The notes under the pieces were generated by a model. It was not told the DNA's origin and made no database searches. It saw only the letters and a list, made by a program, of their open reading frames with translations. The position numbers were made by a program, and so were the translations under genes. This document shows, in pieces, positions 1 through 8,771 of a stretch of 33,519 nt of DNA. Source of the stretch: Arcobacter sp. (GTDB lineage: Bacteria > Campylobacterota > Campylobacteria > Campylobacterales > Arcobacteraceae); NCBI GenBank assembly GCA_002685075.1, contig NYWO01000065.1:1-33519 (forward strand), given 5' to 3'. Position 1 is the stretch's first letter. Each line of letters begins with the position of its first letter.

Positions 1-1
1 A

Positions 2-238
2 AGTGCACCAGATATAGCAGGACAAGGGATAGCAAACCCAATAGCAACAATAGAGAGTGCAGCAATGATGCTAAGATATTCACTAGGAGAAGATAAAGCA
101 GCAGATATGATAGAAAAAGCAATTAGAAATGTATTAAAAGATGGATATAGAACAAAAGACTTAAGTGCATATGATGCAAAAGAAGTTTTATCTACTACTG
201 AAATGGGTGATGTTATAGCTGCTTACAGTATTAAATAG
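2..238 (+). CDS. leuB: 3-isopropylmalate dehydrogenase, C-terminal part
   Basis: This is the last 78 codons of a reading frame open to the left edge and ending in TAG. It reads [12 protein letters not shown], then [13 protein letters not shown], and ends [11 protein letters not shown]. The first stretch is the conserved C-terminal region of the isocitrate/isopropylmalate dehydrogenase family, and the A-P-D-I-A-G-x-G-x-A-N-P block is diagnostic. LeuB oxidises and decarboxylates 3-isopropylmalate in cytosolic leucine biosynthesis. It is core metabolism and marks the chromosomal side of the left boundary. The start lies outside the window. Isocitrate or tartrate dehydrogenases share the block, but the short tail with E-M-G-D fits LeuB best. 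Confidence 0.9.
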   Translation, partial: SAPDIAGQGIANPIATIESAAMMLRYSLGEDKAADMIEKAIRNVLKDGYRTKDLSAYDAKEVLSTTEMGDVIAAYSIK

Positions 239-270
239 TTTTTGATTAAGCTTTAAAATAGTAAAAACAT

Positions 271-316
271 TGGCGACCCCGAGAAGATTTGAACTTCTGT
301 CATTAGGAGGAAATCC
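271..316 (-). other. Degenerate 3' fragment of a tRNA-Glu gene (candidate attachment site)
   Basis: Read on the minus strand this segment resembles the 3' half of the tRNA-Glu at 28933-29008: the anticodon-loop TTTCCT, a T-arm with TTCAAAT, and an acceptor end CGGGGTC followed by GCCA. About 39 of 46 positions match. The T-stem differs but stays paired (AGAAG with CTTCT here, GTAAG with CTTGC in the intact gene), so it probably came from a divergent tRNA carried by an element. The 5' half is missing, so it is not a functional tRNA. It sits 146 bp before an integrase remnant, the normal arrangement of a tRNA-targeting integrative element. Confidence 0.75.
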
Positions 317-341
317 AACTCACATATCATTCCTTAAGGTT

Positions 342-369
342 TGTATTAATTCCAAATAGCTTTAATACA
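342..369. repeat. Inverted repeat beside the tRNA fragment
   Basis: TGTATTAA and TTAATACA form a perfect 8-bp inverted repeat around a 12-nt loop, between the tRNA fragment and the integrase. It could be an arm-type or accessory site of the attachment region, or a weak hairpin. It lacks the GC-rich stem and T-tract of an intrinsic terminator. The rest of 239-461 holds no gene that I can see. Confidence 0.35.
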
Positions 370-461
370 GGCTTTTATCTTTACTTTCAATTCCTATCAT
401 GTTATAATCAATTCAAATAAAAGTGTTACCTAGAGTGTTACCTTTTAAAAGAAGTTATATT

Positions 462-1469
462 ATGGCAATAAATAGAGATGAGTTTATTAATATTATTGAT
501 ACAGGATTAAAAGCTAATAAAACTTTTTTTAGATTTTTGACTACTCAGATAAAACATGGGATAAAAGAACAAGAATTAATAAAGCAAAATCTGACTCATT
601 CAATTATAAAGAAGATATAAAAAATAATGACAAAAAAATTGATGATAATATAAGTTTAGATAAATTTGCAACTAATTATTTCGAAACAATAGAAGATAGT
701 AACTCATATAGTAAAAACAAGTGGAGAAATACGATAAAAAATTTTTATACTACTTATATAAAAAATGAACTAGGTAATAAAGAAATTAAAATTAAGTCCT
801 AGAACACAAAAAATGACACTAGAAATATTAAATCCAATATTTAAAAGTGCAATAGCAAATAGAATTATATTATTTAACCCATGCACAGGAATTACGGTTA
901 CTAGACCAAAAACTAAAAAGAAAGTAGAAAGCGCATCAATTTTATTAAAAGAGATTCATAATGCAATTACAACTACATTTAAAGATAATCCATATTTTCA
1001 AGCTCTATATTTATTTGCTCTTCAAGGAAGAAGAAAATCTGAAATATTGACTTTGAAATGGGAGAATATTGATTTTAAAAATGGTTTATACACATTACCA
1101 AATACTAAAAATGGAGAAGAACAAACTTTTGTTTTACCTGATTCTATTGCCTTATTACTATTGACTATCCCATCAAATAGAAAGTATTATATATTTCAAT
1201 CTCCTATTAATCATAAAGAACATATTCAAAATATTAAAGCTCAGACAGATAAGTTAAAAAAATACTTAAATAATCCTAGTTTTGGAATTCACTATTTAAG
1301 AAATGTAGTAATTTCTGCAATGGCAGAGCAAGGACTTAATGCGACATACTTATCTGGGGCTTTGGGCCATTCAGATTTAAATACAATTAAAAAATATTTA
1401 TCAATGCCCTATAAAAGAGGTTCTTTAGAAGCAAATAAAACTATTGAGATGATTACTAATAGTAATTAA
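462..1469 (+). pseudogene. Tyrosine recombinase (integrase), frameshifted
   Basis: Three reading frames in series make one integrase. From ATG 462 the first frame gives MAINRDEFINIIDTGLKAN, a typical N-terminus. It is lost around the T runs at 524-538. A second frame continues FDYSDKTWDKRTRINKAK through the core-binding domain to TAG at 800-802. The third frame resumes at 795 with SPRTQKMTLEIL and contains the whole catalytic domain: Arg in GRRKSEIL, HYLRN (HxxR), LGHSD, and the candidate nucleophile Tyr in KKYLSM. Two frameshifts therefore inactivate an otherwise complete gene of about 335 codons. It lies next to the tRNA fragment and points inward, as expected for the integrase of an island inserted at tRNA-Glu. 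The ORF track starts at GTG 423, but the family N-terminus supports 462. Confidence 0.85.
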
Positions 1470-1548
1470 TCTTTTTTAAATCTTAATTCTAGTGTTTATA
1501 TAATTTTAGATTCAAAGGTTATTAGAATAGATTTAACTTTTATGGAAA

Positions 1549-1562
1549 CCTAATTAATTAGG
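1549..1562. repeat. Perfect 14-bp palindrome CCTAATTAATTAGG
   Basis: This fully self-complementary AT-rich palindrome lies in the 182-bp gap between the integrase remnant and the end of ftsI, where the two genes converge. No gene or clear terminator hairpin is visible in the gap. It may be a protein-binding site or chance in AT-rich DNA. Confidence 0.25.
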
Positions 1563-1651
1563 ATTAGTAATAATTTGATTTTGCAACTTAAATGGGACCA
1601 CAAAAATAATATTTTTTCTTCATTTTCTAATAGTGAGCACGAAGATATTAT

Positions 1652-3493
1652 CTATTTACTCAAATATCCAAGCTTTAATAAAATATTAGTAACTTCTTTA
1701 AATACAGGAACAGCAGATTTAGAAGCATAGTACTGATATCTTTTTTTACCTTTTGAATTTGGATTAAAAACTGTAACTCCAATTGTATAAGAATTCTGGG
1801 CATCATTTACAAATCCAAAAAATGAACTAATATACTCTTTTTGATATTTTCCTTTTCTTGCTATTTGAGCTGTTCCTGTTTTTCCACCAATTTCTAAACC
1901 TTCAATTCTTGCACTTCTTCCTGTTCCTTTATCAACTGTTTTTATTAGAAGTCTCTTTATCTCTTTTGCTGTATCTTTTGAAATAACTCTTTTTATATCA
2001 TTTTTATTGCTTAAATATTTAGTTGTATCATTTTGAATGTGAGAAACTAATTTTGGAGTAGTTACATAGCCTTCATTATTAAAAACTGTATATGCTTTTA
2101 GTACTTGCATAAATGTTGATGTCATTCCTTGTCCATAAGATACTGTTGCTTTAAATACATTATCACTGTTATTACGTTCACCAGCAGAGAATTGTTTTAA
2201 AGATGGAAGTATTCCTACTCTTTCATAAGGTAGCTCAATTCCTGTTTTTTTAGTAAATCCAAAATTATGCATTCCATCTAACATCTCTTTTCCACTTAAT
2301 CTTTGTGCCAATAGTAATGTTCCTATATTTGAAGAGAATATTACAATATCATCTAGTGTTAGATAATGTTTTTTAAATCTATGATCATCATGAATATAGT
2401 GTCTTCCTATTTTATATCTTCCTTTTGGATATAGACCTTTACTGTTGGAATTACCTTTTAAGTTATGCGCTGAAAAAAGTTCATTTTTTCTTATTCTTTT
2501 TTTATCTAAAACTAAAGCTATTGATATAGGTTTTATAATTGATCCTGGTTCAAATGGATACTCAACTGCTTTTACATTAAGAGATGGAATATCTTCTTGA
2601 AATATTCGTTCAGGATTAAATCTATTTGAGGATGCTAAAGATAATACTTTCCCTGTTTTACTTTCCATTATAGAAACTATAATCTCATCTGCTTTTAATT
2701 CCTTCTTATAAATATCTAAAACCATTTCAATATTTTTTTGAAGTCTTAGTGGAATATTTAAATAAATATTTGAACCATCTACTCTTTGTTTTAATATAGA
2801 GTTTTTATCAAAGCTAATATAAGAGTTTACATCTCTTTTCCCTTTTAGCATGCCATCTTCACTATTATTTAAAAGATTATCAAATTTCTTTTCTAAACCC
2901 TTTATTCCTTTTACTTTTGTAGTTCCTTTTTGGGATTCATATTTTCTGATATAACCTATAGTTGGAGTCAATACATCTTCATAAGAGTAAATTCTTTTTT
3001 CACCACTTTCAAGTACATCTAAGGCAGTTAATTTTTTACTTCCATTGATTTTTCTTGAAATAAAAACATCTAATTGTCTAAGTTTATAACTAAGTGCTTT
3101 TAGATTCTTTGCAGTTTTTGAATCTATATTGTAAGATAGTACTACAGTAGATGGTTTTAGTAATGATTTATCTATTTTTTTTAATATTTTTTCACTTGGG
3201 ATATTACTGTATATTGAAAATAGTTTTATAAACAACTCTTTTTTATTTATATCTAAATATCTTGTATCTATTGATGCTTTATATAGTTTTCTTGAAGTTG
3301 TAATTTTAAAGTTATCAGAGCTGTAAATATCTCCTCTAACTGCTAGTTCATTTTTTGTGATATTTAATGATGGAAGTTTTCTTATATTTTTTATTGTTGT
3401 AAAAACGGAATATATTAAGACAAGTAAACAAATTATTAGTGTTAAGGCTAAATAAAAGAATTTTTTTACTCTAGGATCTCTTTCTTGTGTCAT
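1652..3493 (-). CDS. ftsI: Class B penicillin-binding protein, FtsI-type transpeptidase
   Basis: This membrane-anchored D,D-transpeptidase cross-links septal peptidoglycan in the periplasm. The 613-residue protein has one N-terminal membrane segment (about residues 12-32), a class B dimerisation region starting near RGDIYSSD, and a transpeptidase domain with all three active-site motifs: EPGSIIKP (SxxK), SSNIGT (SxN) and GGKTGTAQ (KTG). There are no PASTA domains. The length and the lack of a PBP2-type hydrophobic loop favour FtsI over MrdA. It has no fliE or other division gene next to it. It is preceded by the TAGACA-N21-TATAAT promoter shared with the accessory genes, and it lies inside the tRNA-Glu repeats. 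It could be a second, accessory FtsI or the only copy; the window alone cannot say. Confidence 0.88.
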   Translation of the reverse strand: MTQERDPRVKKFFYLALTLIICLLVLIYSVFTTIKNIRKLPSLNITKNELAVRGDIYSSDNFKITTSRKLYKASIDTRYLDINKKELFIKLFSIYSNIPSEKILKKIDKSLLKPSTVVLSYNIDSKTAKNLKALSYKLRQLDVFISRKINGSKKLTALDVLESGEKRIYSYEDVLTPTIGYIRKYESQKGTTKVKGIKGLEKKFDNLLNNSEDGMLKGKRDVNSYISFDKNSILKQRVDGSNIYLNIPLRLQKNIEMVLDIYKKELKADEIIVSIMESKTGKVLSLASSNRFNPERIFQEDIPSLNVKAVEYPFEPGSIIKPISIALVLDKKRIRKNELFSAHNLKGNSNSKGLYPKGRYKIGRHYIHDDHRFKKHYLTLDDIVIFSSNIGTLLLAQRLSGKEMLDGMHNFGFTKKTGIELPYERVGILPSLKQFSAGERNNSDNVFKATVSYGQGMTSTFMQVLKAYTVFNNEGYVTTPKLVSHIQNDTTKYLSNKNDIKRVISKDTAKEIKRLLIKTVDKGTGRSARIEGLEIGGKTGTAQIARKGKYQKEYISSFFGFVNDAQNSYTIGVTVFNPNSKGKKRYQYYASKSAVPVFKEVTNILLKLGYLSK

Positions 3494-3532
3494 TTTTTCC
3501 CTGTATTATGTAGTTAGATTGAATTATTTTAA

Positions 3533-3565
3533 ATTATAGTGTTAGTGATGGACAGGTTATGTCTA
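3533..3565 (-). promoter_or_regulatory. Shared-type promoter of ftsI
   Basis: On the minus strand TAGACA is followed by TAACC and TGTC, so the GACA-N5-TGTC dyad is kept. After exactly 21 nt comes TATAAT, with 39 nt more to the ftsI ATG. The central bases differ from the other copies, but both half-sites and the -10 spacing match. Confidence 0.65.
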
Positions 3566-3607
3566 CAAGAAAGATTTTTTTATATTTAGTTTACATTAGT
3601 AATTATA

Positions 3608-4612
3608 TTATTCTTCCTTAATATTAGATTCTAATTTTTTAATCATATTCATTAAAAGATCACTTATATCTTTAGTGCTAGAGATTAAAACAAGTTTCTC
3701 TAAAGCATCAAGTTTAAAATGATCAACCTCTATAATACTCAAATATTCAAGTGCTTTTTTAATGCCTTCTTTTTTTGCAATACTATAAACTATATTAACA
3801 GATAAATCTAGAGTTTCAGCAGGAAGACTCCCTACTATAGGGTATGTCTCATTGATATTATCTAAAATATCTAATGATTTAAAAGGGAAATATTCAACTA
3901 TTGATATAGCTACTTCTAATATATCTTCGACATATGTATTATGATTTTCTGTAATCTCGTAATCTAGTTCAATAAAGTTTATTAAATCATTGATTTCTTT
4001 TTCATTGTTATCAATTGCATAAATAAATGCTTCGTATCCAAATTTATGTTTTTTATCTAAAAACTTTTTCATATATTTGGAGAACTCTTCATCTGTAGAA
4101 GCAATATGTTTAGATATAGAATACAAATCATCTTTTGATATACCAAAGTCTTTTGATGTAACATATAAATCATTCTTTTCTAAATAGTTTAGTATTTGCT
4201 CATCTTTTACTGTGTCTTTATATTGTATTCTTCGTTCAAGTGTATTGATCATAATATCTTTACAGCCATTATATATAAGTACTTTTAAATTCTTACTACT
4301 TATTTTATAATCACAATCAATACTTATATCAAGCTTTTTTAGATTTGGAAGATTAAATATCTCATTAGGTATATTCTTTACATTTCTTGCAATTATAGAA
4401 AGTTCATTTAAATTAGTTAAATCACCTATCTCTTTAGGTATATCTTTTTTATAAGTGTCTCCAAGAGGTAAAATGAGCTTTTTAATATTTAGGTAGTTTT
4501 CCTCATTAATAGGTAATCCTACCGAACCATCAAAATCTTTATAATAGCTATTTTTAAGGGATTCTAAATTCTTTATAGGATTTTCATCTCTCCATAGTTT
4601 TAATTTATTCAA
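3608..4612 (-). CDS. Leucine-rich repeat protein
   Basis: The 334-residue protein has no signal peptide, so it is probably cytosolic. Residues about 45-115 hold three or four LRR units such as IPKEIGDLTNLNELSI and IPNEIFNLPNLKKLDIS, of the same LPxEIxxLxxLxxL type as two other proteins in this region. The rest, from about residue 120, is an unrecognised helical domain without enzymatic motifs. It is the last gene of the ssb-LRR-protease-LRR operon and overlaps the upstream protease gene by 8 bp, which suggests translational coupling. LRRs are protein-binding modules, so sensing or partner binding is likely, but the partner is unknown. No terminator is obvious before ftsI. Confidence 0.7.
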   Translation of the reverse strand: MNKLKLWRDENPIKNLESLKNSYYKDFDGSVGLPINEENYLNIKKLILPLGDTYKKDIPKEIGDLTNLNELSIIARNVKNIPNEIFNLPNLKKLDISIDCDYKISSKNLKVLIYNGCKDIMINTLERRIQYKDTVKDEQILNYLEKNDLYVTSKDFGISKDDLYSISKHIASTDEEFSKYMKKFLDKKHKFGYEAFIYAIDNNEKEINDLINFIELDYEITENHNTYVEDILEVAISIVEYFPFKSLDILDNINETYPIVGSLPAETLDLSVNIVYSIAKKEGIKKALEYLSIIEVDHFKLDALEKLVLISSTKDISDLLMNMIKKLESNIKEE

Positions 4613-6011
4613 CTCTTCTATCGCTTTGAAGTCTATATATCGATTTTAACTCTTTAAAGCTTTCTCTGGCTTCTTTTACATCTAATACAATCTTTTGCTT
4701 TTCTAGTGTTTTTATTACTACGAATTCTGTATCCAAATTATCTATAAGAGTTACGAAGTGTTTGAAGTTTTTAACCTTGATATCATTTACTGTTTCAACT
4801 ACATATGCAGCTGAGCTATATCCTCTATTTATTTTATGAGGGAATATATCTTGCATCCAAATAACTGCTTCATTAAAATCTTCTGTTTGATCTTTATTAT
4901 AAAAAAGCATTTCAATTGAAGTTGTTTTTTTAGATATAGCAAACACATAGTTCTTTGTAAGTGGTGTAAAAGCTAAACCACCAAAGATAAGATATCTAGG
5001 TTCCTTGTTAAACTCTCTTTTTATCAATGGATTGATTCTTTTAATAGTTTGTTTAAAAGATATAATTTTTTTATCTCTCAATACTTTTATATCAAGTGTA
5101 TCACCTATTTGTTTTTGATGAATAATTAGATTACTATATACTCTTCCAAATTGAGATTTGATTGTTCCATCATTTGCAATTGTATTACCATCTATTTCAA
5201 TTATAATATCGTCTTCTTTATAGTTCTCTGCTCCATAAGCAACTTTTGTGACTAAAACTCCATCACCATTTTTTAGACCAAAGTATTTTTTTACACTATC
5301 ATTTCTAATATAGTTTATTGAAGTACCATCATCTCCAAAACCATTTACAACACCATCTTTTATATCTTCTAAAAAAGTGTTTACAATAATAGAAGGAACT
5401 ATATATGAGATATTACTAGCTTTTGTTAAACTCATCATAGCAACACCAATAATCTCTCCATCTTTATTAATTGCAGGACCACCACTATTTCCACTATTAA
5501 TTGCAGCATCCACTTGTACAGCTAATAGATATTCACCACTCCACGCATAGTTTGTATATTCTATTCTTGAAACAACACCTGTAGTAGTTGAAATAGTTTG
5601 ACCACCTACTGGATAACCTAATACTGTAACTTCATCTCTTGGTTTTACATTTGAGTTAAGCTTTAACTCTTTTATACCTTTAAAGAATGTTTTATCTTCA
5701 ACTTCAACAATAGCAAGATCTGCTTGATGAGATATATACTTAACATTGGCAATATACTTTTTAGGATCATTCTCTTTTTGCACTTCTAAAAATCTAGCAC
5801 CACTTACAACATGAGCTGATGTAAGAATCATATTATCTTTTATAATAGAACCTGAACCCTTGTATCTTAATATCTTACTTGTTTGCCAAGGGTATTTATA
5901 GTTTGGGCTAGAGATTGATGCAAATATCTTTACAATAGCTTCATTTGGTAAGCTTGAAGCGTATGTTATTGTGTTTAGTAATAATAGTAATACTAAGATT
6001 AGTTTCTTCAT
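4605..6011 (-). CDS. Secreted trypsin-like (HtrA/Deg family, S1C) serine protease
   Basis: This 468-residue protein is probably exported to the periplasm by an N-terminal signal peptide (MKKLILVLLLLLNTITYASS). The catalytic triad of a chymotrypsin-fold protease is visible: His in LTSAHVVSG, Asp in HQADLAIVEV, and Ser in NSGNSGGPAIN. The region after about residue 230 (GDGVLVTKVAYG, then a stretch resembling VIEIDG) looks like a PDZ domain, followed by a second, less clear C-terminal module. Housekeeping DegP usually stands alone. Here the gene lies between two LRR genes in a short-spaced operon that begins with ssb. A role in envelope stress or in processing a partner protein is inference. 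Confidence 0.85.
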   Translation of the reverse strand: MKKLILVLLLLLNTITYASSLPNEAIVKIFASISSPNYKYPWQTSKILRYKGSGSIIKDNMILTSAHVVSGARFLEVQKENDPKKYIANVKYISHQADLAIVEVEDKTFFKGIKELKLNSNVKPRDEVTVLGYPVGGQTISTTTGVVSRIEYTNYAWSGEYLLAVQVDAAINSGNSGGPAINKDGEIIGVAMMSLTKASNISYIVPSIIVNTFLEDIKDGVVNGFGDDGTSINYIRNDSVKKYFGLKNGDGVLVTKVAYGAENYKEDDIIIEIDGNTIANDGTIKSQFGRVYSNLIIHQKQIGDTLDIKVLRDKKIISFKQTIKRINPLIKREFNKEPRYLIFGGLAFTPLTKNYVFAISKKTTSIEMLFYNKDQTEDFNEAVIWMQDIFPHKINRGYSSAAYVVETVNDIKVKNFKHFVTLIDNLDTEFVVIKTLEKQKIVLDVKEARESFKELKSIYRLQSDRRVE

Positions 6012-6058
6012 TTTATGTATTTCCTTTTAAAATTTAATGTCTTATTACAATAAATATA

Positions 6059-7639
6059 TCATTCATTTGACAACTTAACACATCCATTTTCTCTTCTATC
6101 TTCTTCATCAACCCAATAAGCAGTTTCTTCAAAAGTAAAGGGTAAATTTTTAAGTATATTAGAACTGTCATCAAATAATTTAGAATGTGTAATGTTTAAA
6201 GTGTCCATATTCAATTTTTTAATGTCATCTATATTTGAATTAAAAAGATTATCATCAAAAGTTAATTGTTTTAAATTTGGTAATTTAAAAATATCCTTAT
6301 CCAAATTTTCAATAAGATTGTTTTCAAACTCTAGTTCTTCTAACTCTTTTAATTTTTGTAAATCTTTTGGAAAACTCTTTACATAGTTATTTGAAAAAGC
6401 AAGTCTTTTTAATTTATTTAAATTAACAATATCTTTTGGAATACTTTTTAATCTATTCCCATGTATACAAAAAGAGCTTAAGTTTTTTAATTTTGTTAAT
6501 TCATTTGGTATTTTATCTATATTATTACAACATAAACATAAACTATTTAATATTTTTAAATTCGATATATTAGATGGTATAGTTTTAATTTTGTTAGCTT
6601 TTAAAGATAAAAATATCAAATTCTTTTTATTTAAAATTACTTCAGGAATTTCAGGAATTTCATTTGATTCTAATATAATCATACATAAAGACCTAAGATT
6701 TTCAAACTCTTTTGGTACTTCTTTTATATTATTAAAAGCAGCATCTAAAACTACTAATTTTTCTAATAAAATAAGCTCTTTGGGTAACTCTTTTATACCT
6801 TTATTTGATATATTTAGTTCTACTAAATTAGTTAATTTTTCTAAATCTCTTGGAAAAGTTTCTTCATCTAAGTTATATTTATCAGCCCATTGAAATAAAC
6901 TTGATATGGAATCTTCTTTTAGTTCCTGTCTTTTAGTTATTTTTAAAACATCTTTTTGAATACAAAATTTCATTAAGCCATTTGACTCTTTATTAGGAGG
7001 ATAAAAACTGTATTTCATATCAGGATCTTGCATATTTCCTTCAGTTAAAAACTTAATAGTATTATCTGCTGTATCATATAATTCATCAGGAATATGCTCT
7101 ATATTTGTTGTTTCTACTTTTATTAGTCTGTCTTCAACAAAAGTTGCTTTTGTAAAACTATTTAAATCTTCAAATTCAAAGTGAATAACATTATCGCCGT
7201 CTGTATAATTTTTTTCTGCTTGAACCTTTTCTATAGAATAAAAAAGTAGTAAATTTAAATCATTTGCTATATCTGTACTTGGTGCTTTTGAAAGAATATT
7301 TAATATAGAAGTCTTTTTAACAACCTTATCATCACTTAGTAATTTAGCTACAGTTTTAATAAAGAAATTAATAAATTTAACATCAAACTTTTTATTTGAT
7401 TCTTTAATAATAAATTTTTCTAAACTATAAAGAGCATTGTATATATATTCATGAACTGTAAAAGTAAAATCACCTTCTTTAAGATTATCTTTTACATATT
7501 TATATTTTTCAAAAGAAAGAAGCATGTAGTTTAAAACAGCTTGTTCTGTATCTCTTAGTTTCTTTATATCTACAGTTGATGTTGCTTTAATTTTACTAAT
7601 TGAAATTTCTATACTTTTATTTTCTTTACTTTCTTTCAT
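6059..7639 (-). CDS. Leucine-rich repeat protein with a long unknown N-terminal domain
   Basis: The protein has 526 residues. Residues 1 to about 240 form a charged, mainly helical domain that I do not recognise. Residues about 255-490 carry roughly ten LRR units of about 23 residues, for example LPKELILLEKLVVLDAAFNNI and IPNELTKLKNLSSFCIHGNRL. There is no signal peptide or membrane segment. It lies between ssb (63 bp upstream) and the secreted protease (47 bp downstream) in one operon and has no promoter element of its own. The intact repeat register argues for a functional gene. Such repeats bind proteins, so a sensor or adaptor role is plausible, but the ligand is unknown. The plus-strand ORFs inside it are shadows. 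Confidence 0.75.
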   Translation of the reverse strand: MKESKENKSIEISISKIKATSTVDIKKLRDTEQAVLNYMLLSFEKYKYVKDNLKEGDFTFTVHEYIYNALYSLEKFIIKESNKKFDVKFINFFIKTVAKLLSDDKVVKKTSILNILSKAPSTDIANDLNLLLFYSIEKVQAEKNYTDGDNVIHFEFEDLNSFTKATFVEDRLIKVETTNIEHIPDELYDTADNTIKFLTEGNMQDPDMKYSFYPPNKESNGLMKFCIQKDVLKITKRQELKEDSISSLFQWADKYNLDEETFPRDLEKLTNLVELNISNKGIKELPKELILLEKLVVLDAAFNNIKEVPKEFENLRSLCMIILESNEIPEIPEVILNKKNLIFLSLKANKIKTIPSNISNLKILNSLCLCCNNIDKIPNELTKLKNLSSFCIHGNRLKSIPKDIVNLNKLKRLAFSNNYVKSFPKDLQKLKELEELEFENNLIENLDKDIFKLPNLKQLTFDDNLFNSNIDDIKKLNMDTLNITHSKLFDDSSNILKNLPFTFEETAYWVDEEDRRENGCVKLSNE

Positions 7640-7702
7640 TTTACTTCCTATATTTAATTTGTGTTATTTTTTATACTGATGATTAATAGTATTTACTTAT
7701 CT

Positions 7703-8134
7703 TTAAAAAGGTATATCATCTTCATCAATATCTACTTCAGGTATTTTCTCTGAAGCTTTTGCTTGATATGGTTCTGGTTTATGTTCAACTGCAGATGGTC
7801 TATTTTCATCTTTTGAGCCTAACATTTTCATAGTTTCAACTCTTAAAGAGTGTCTATTTCTATTTGTTCCATCTTGAGCAATCCATTGGTCAAAGATTAA
7901 TCTTCCTTCTAAAAGTACTTTTGAGCCTTTATGTAAGTACTGGTTAGCAACTTCAGCAGATCTTCCAAAAATTGTAAAATCTAAAAAACAAACCTCTTCT
8001 TTTTGTTCTGCATTTGATGATTTATATTTAAAAGTTGTTGCAATTGCAGATTTGGCTACTGCTGTACCATTTTTAATAAACTTTAATTCTATATCTCTTG
8101 TTAAGTTACCAACAAATATTACTTTGTTATACAT
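7703..8134 (-). CDS. ssb: Single-stranded DNA-binding protein
   Basis: SSB coats single-stranded DNA and recruits replication and repair enzymes through its C-terminal tail. The 143-residue frame begins MYNKVIFVGNLTRDIELKF, contains the OB-fold landmarks (FLDFTIFGRSAEVANQYL, KGSKVLLEGRL), and ends with the acidic tip DIDEDDIPF. Length and tail are complete. It is the first gene of an operon with two LRR genes and a protease, under the shared promoter at 8162-8194. An SSB under an accessory promoter and away from rpsF/rpsR is typical of plasmids, phages and islands, so this is probably an extra copy; the neighbours, not the sequence, support that. Confidence 0.92.
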   Translation of the reverse strand: MYNKVIFVGNLTRDIELKFIKNGTAVAKSAIATTFKYKSSNAEQKEEVCFLDFTIFGRSAEVANQYLHKGSKVLLEGRLIFDQWIAQDGTNRNRHSLRVETMKMLGSKDENRPSAVEHKPEPYQAKASEKIPEVDIDEDDIPF

Positions 8135-8161
8135 AGTTTTCCTTTTTGATTTTATAAAAAG

Positions 8162-8194
8162 AGTATAGAAAAAAATAAAGACATATTTTGTCTA
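8162..8194 (-). promoter_or_regulatory. Shared-type promoter of the ssb operon
   Basis: The minus strand reads TAGACAAAATATGTCTT, then after exactly 21 nt from TAGACA the -10 TATACT, 27 nt before the ssb start. The TAG of the element is also the stop codon of the upstream LRR gene. Confidence 0.8.
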
Positions 8195-8767
8195 GTCGTT
8201 ATATAAATCTTCAATATCTATATAACACTTCATTAAAAGCTTTTGTCCAACATCATTGTTTAAGATACTTCGCTGTGATAAAAGAACTAAATCTAGTTTA
8301 GGAAGCTTTAGTATCTCTTTTGGTAATTCTTTTAAATCTTCATTCCAAACAATTTTTAATACTTCAAGGTTTGTTAGTTTTTCAATATTTCTTGATAAAG
8401 AAGTAAGATTATTACCTCCACTTATTACATCACCTAGAATTAAAACTTTTAGATTTTTTAGATTATATATTTCTTCAGGTAATTCTTTTAGAGAATTTCC
8501 TGCTAAGTTCAATTCTTCTAAATTTTCAAGACAGCCTATTTCTTGAGGTATTTTATTTAAATTTAAAAAGCTTAAATCTAACACTTTTAAAAAATCTAAT
8601 TGTCTAGTATTCAATGATTTATAATCTCTTTCCGTCCATCTTTTGTAAATAAATGTACTATTGCTTTCCTCTGCAACATATTTAATTTCATCTTCTAAAA
8701 TATTAAAAAATGAAGTTAACATTAGATGTTTTATACTTTTGTGTTGATACTCACCTTCTTTTTCCAT
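8192..8767 (-). CDS. Short leucine-rich repeat protein
   Basis: The protein has 191 residues. After an N-terminal part of about 60 residues with no recognised motif come about four LRR units, for example IPQEIGCLENLEELNLAGN, LPEEIYNLKNLKVLIL and LPKEILKLPKLDLVLL. No signal peptide is visible. The repeats match the consensus of the two LRR proteins in the next operon, so the three probably arose by duplication or work together. The start is 4 bp after the end of the MYG1-like remnant, so it is transcribed from the promoter at 9403-9435. Its TAG stop is part of the next promoter element, which packs the two units with no spacer. Confidence 0.75.
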   Translation of the reverse strand: MEKEGEYQHKSIKHLMLTSFFNILEDEIKYVAEESNSTFIYKRWTERDYKSLNTRQLDFLKVLDLSFLNLNKIPQEIGCLENLEELNLAGNSLKELPEEIYNLKNLKVLILGDVISGGNNLTSLSRNIEKLTNLEVLKIVWNEDLKELPKEILKLPKLDLVLLSQRSILNNDVGQKLLMKCYIDIEDLYND

Positions 8768-8771
8768 CTTT

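Noticed and set aside
271-316. A second functional tRNA-Glu at the left end
   Set aside because: The 5' half (acceptor strand and D-arm) is missing, and the anticodon stem does not pair.
6192-6893. Plus-strand ORFs opposite the LRR gene (6192-6386, 6591-6893)
   Set aside because: They are antisense shadows of the leucine-rich repeats; the minus-strand frame has clear repeats and an operon position.
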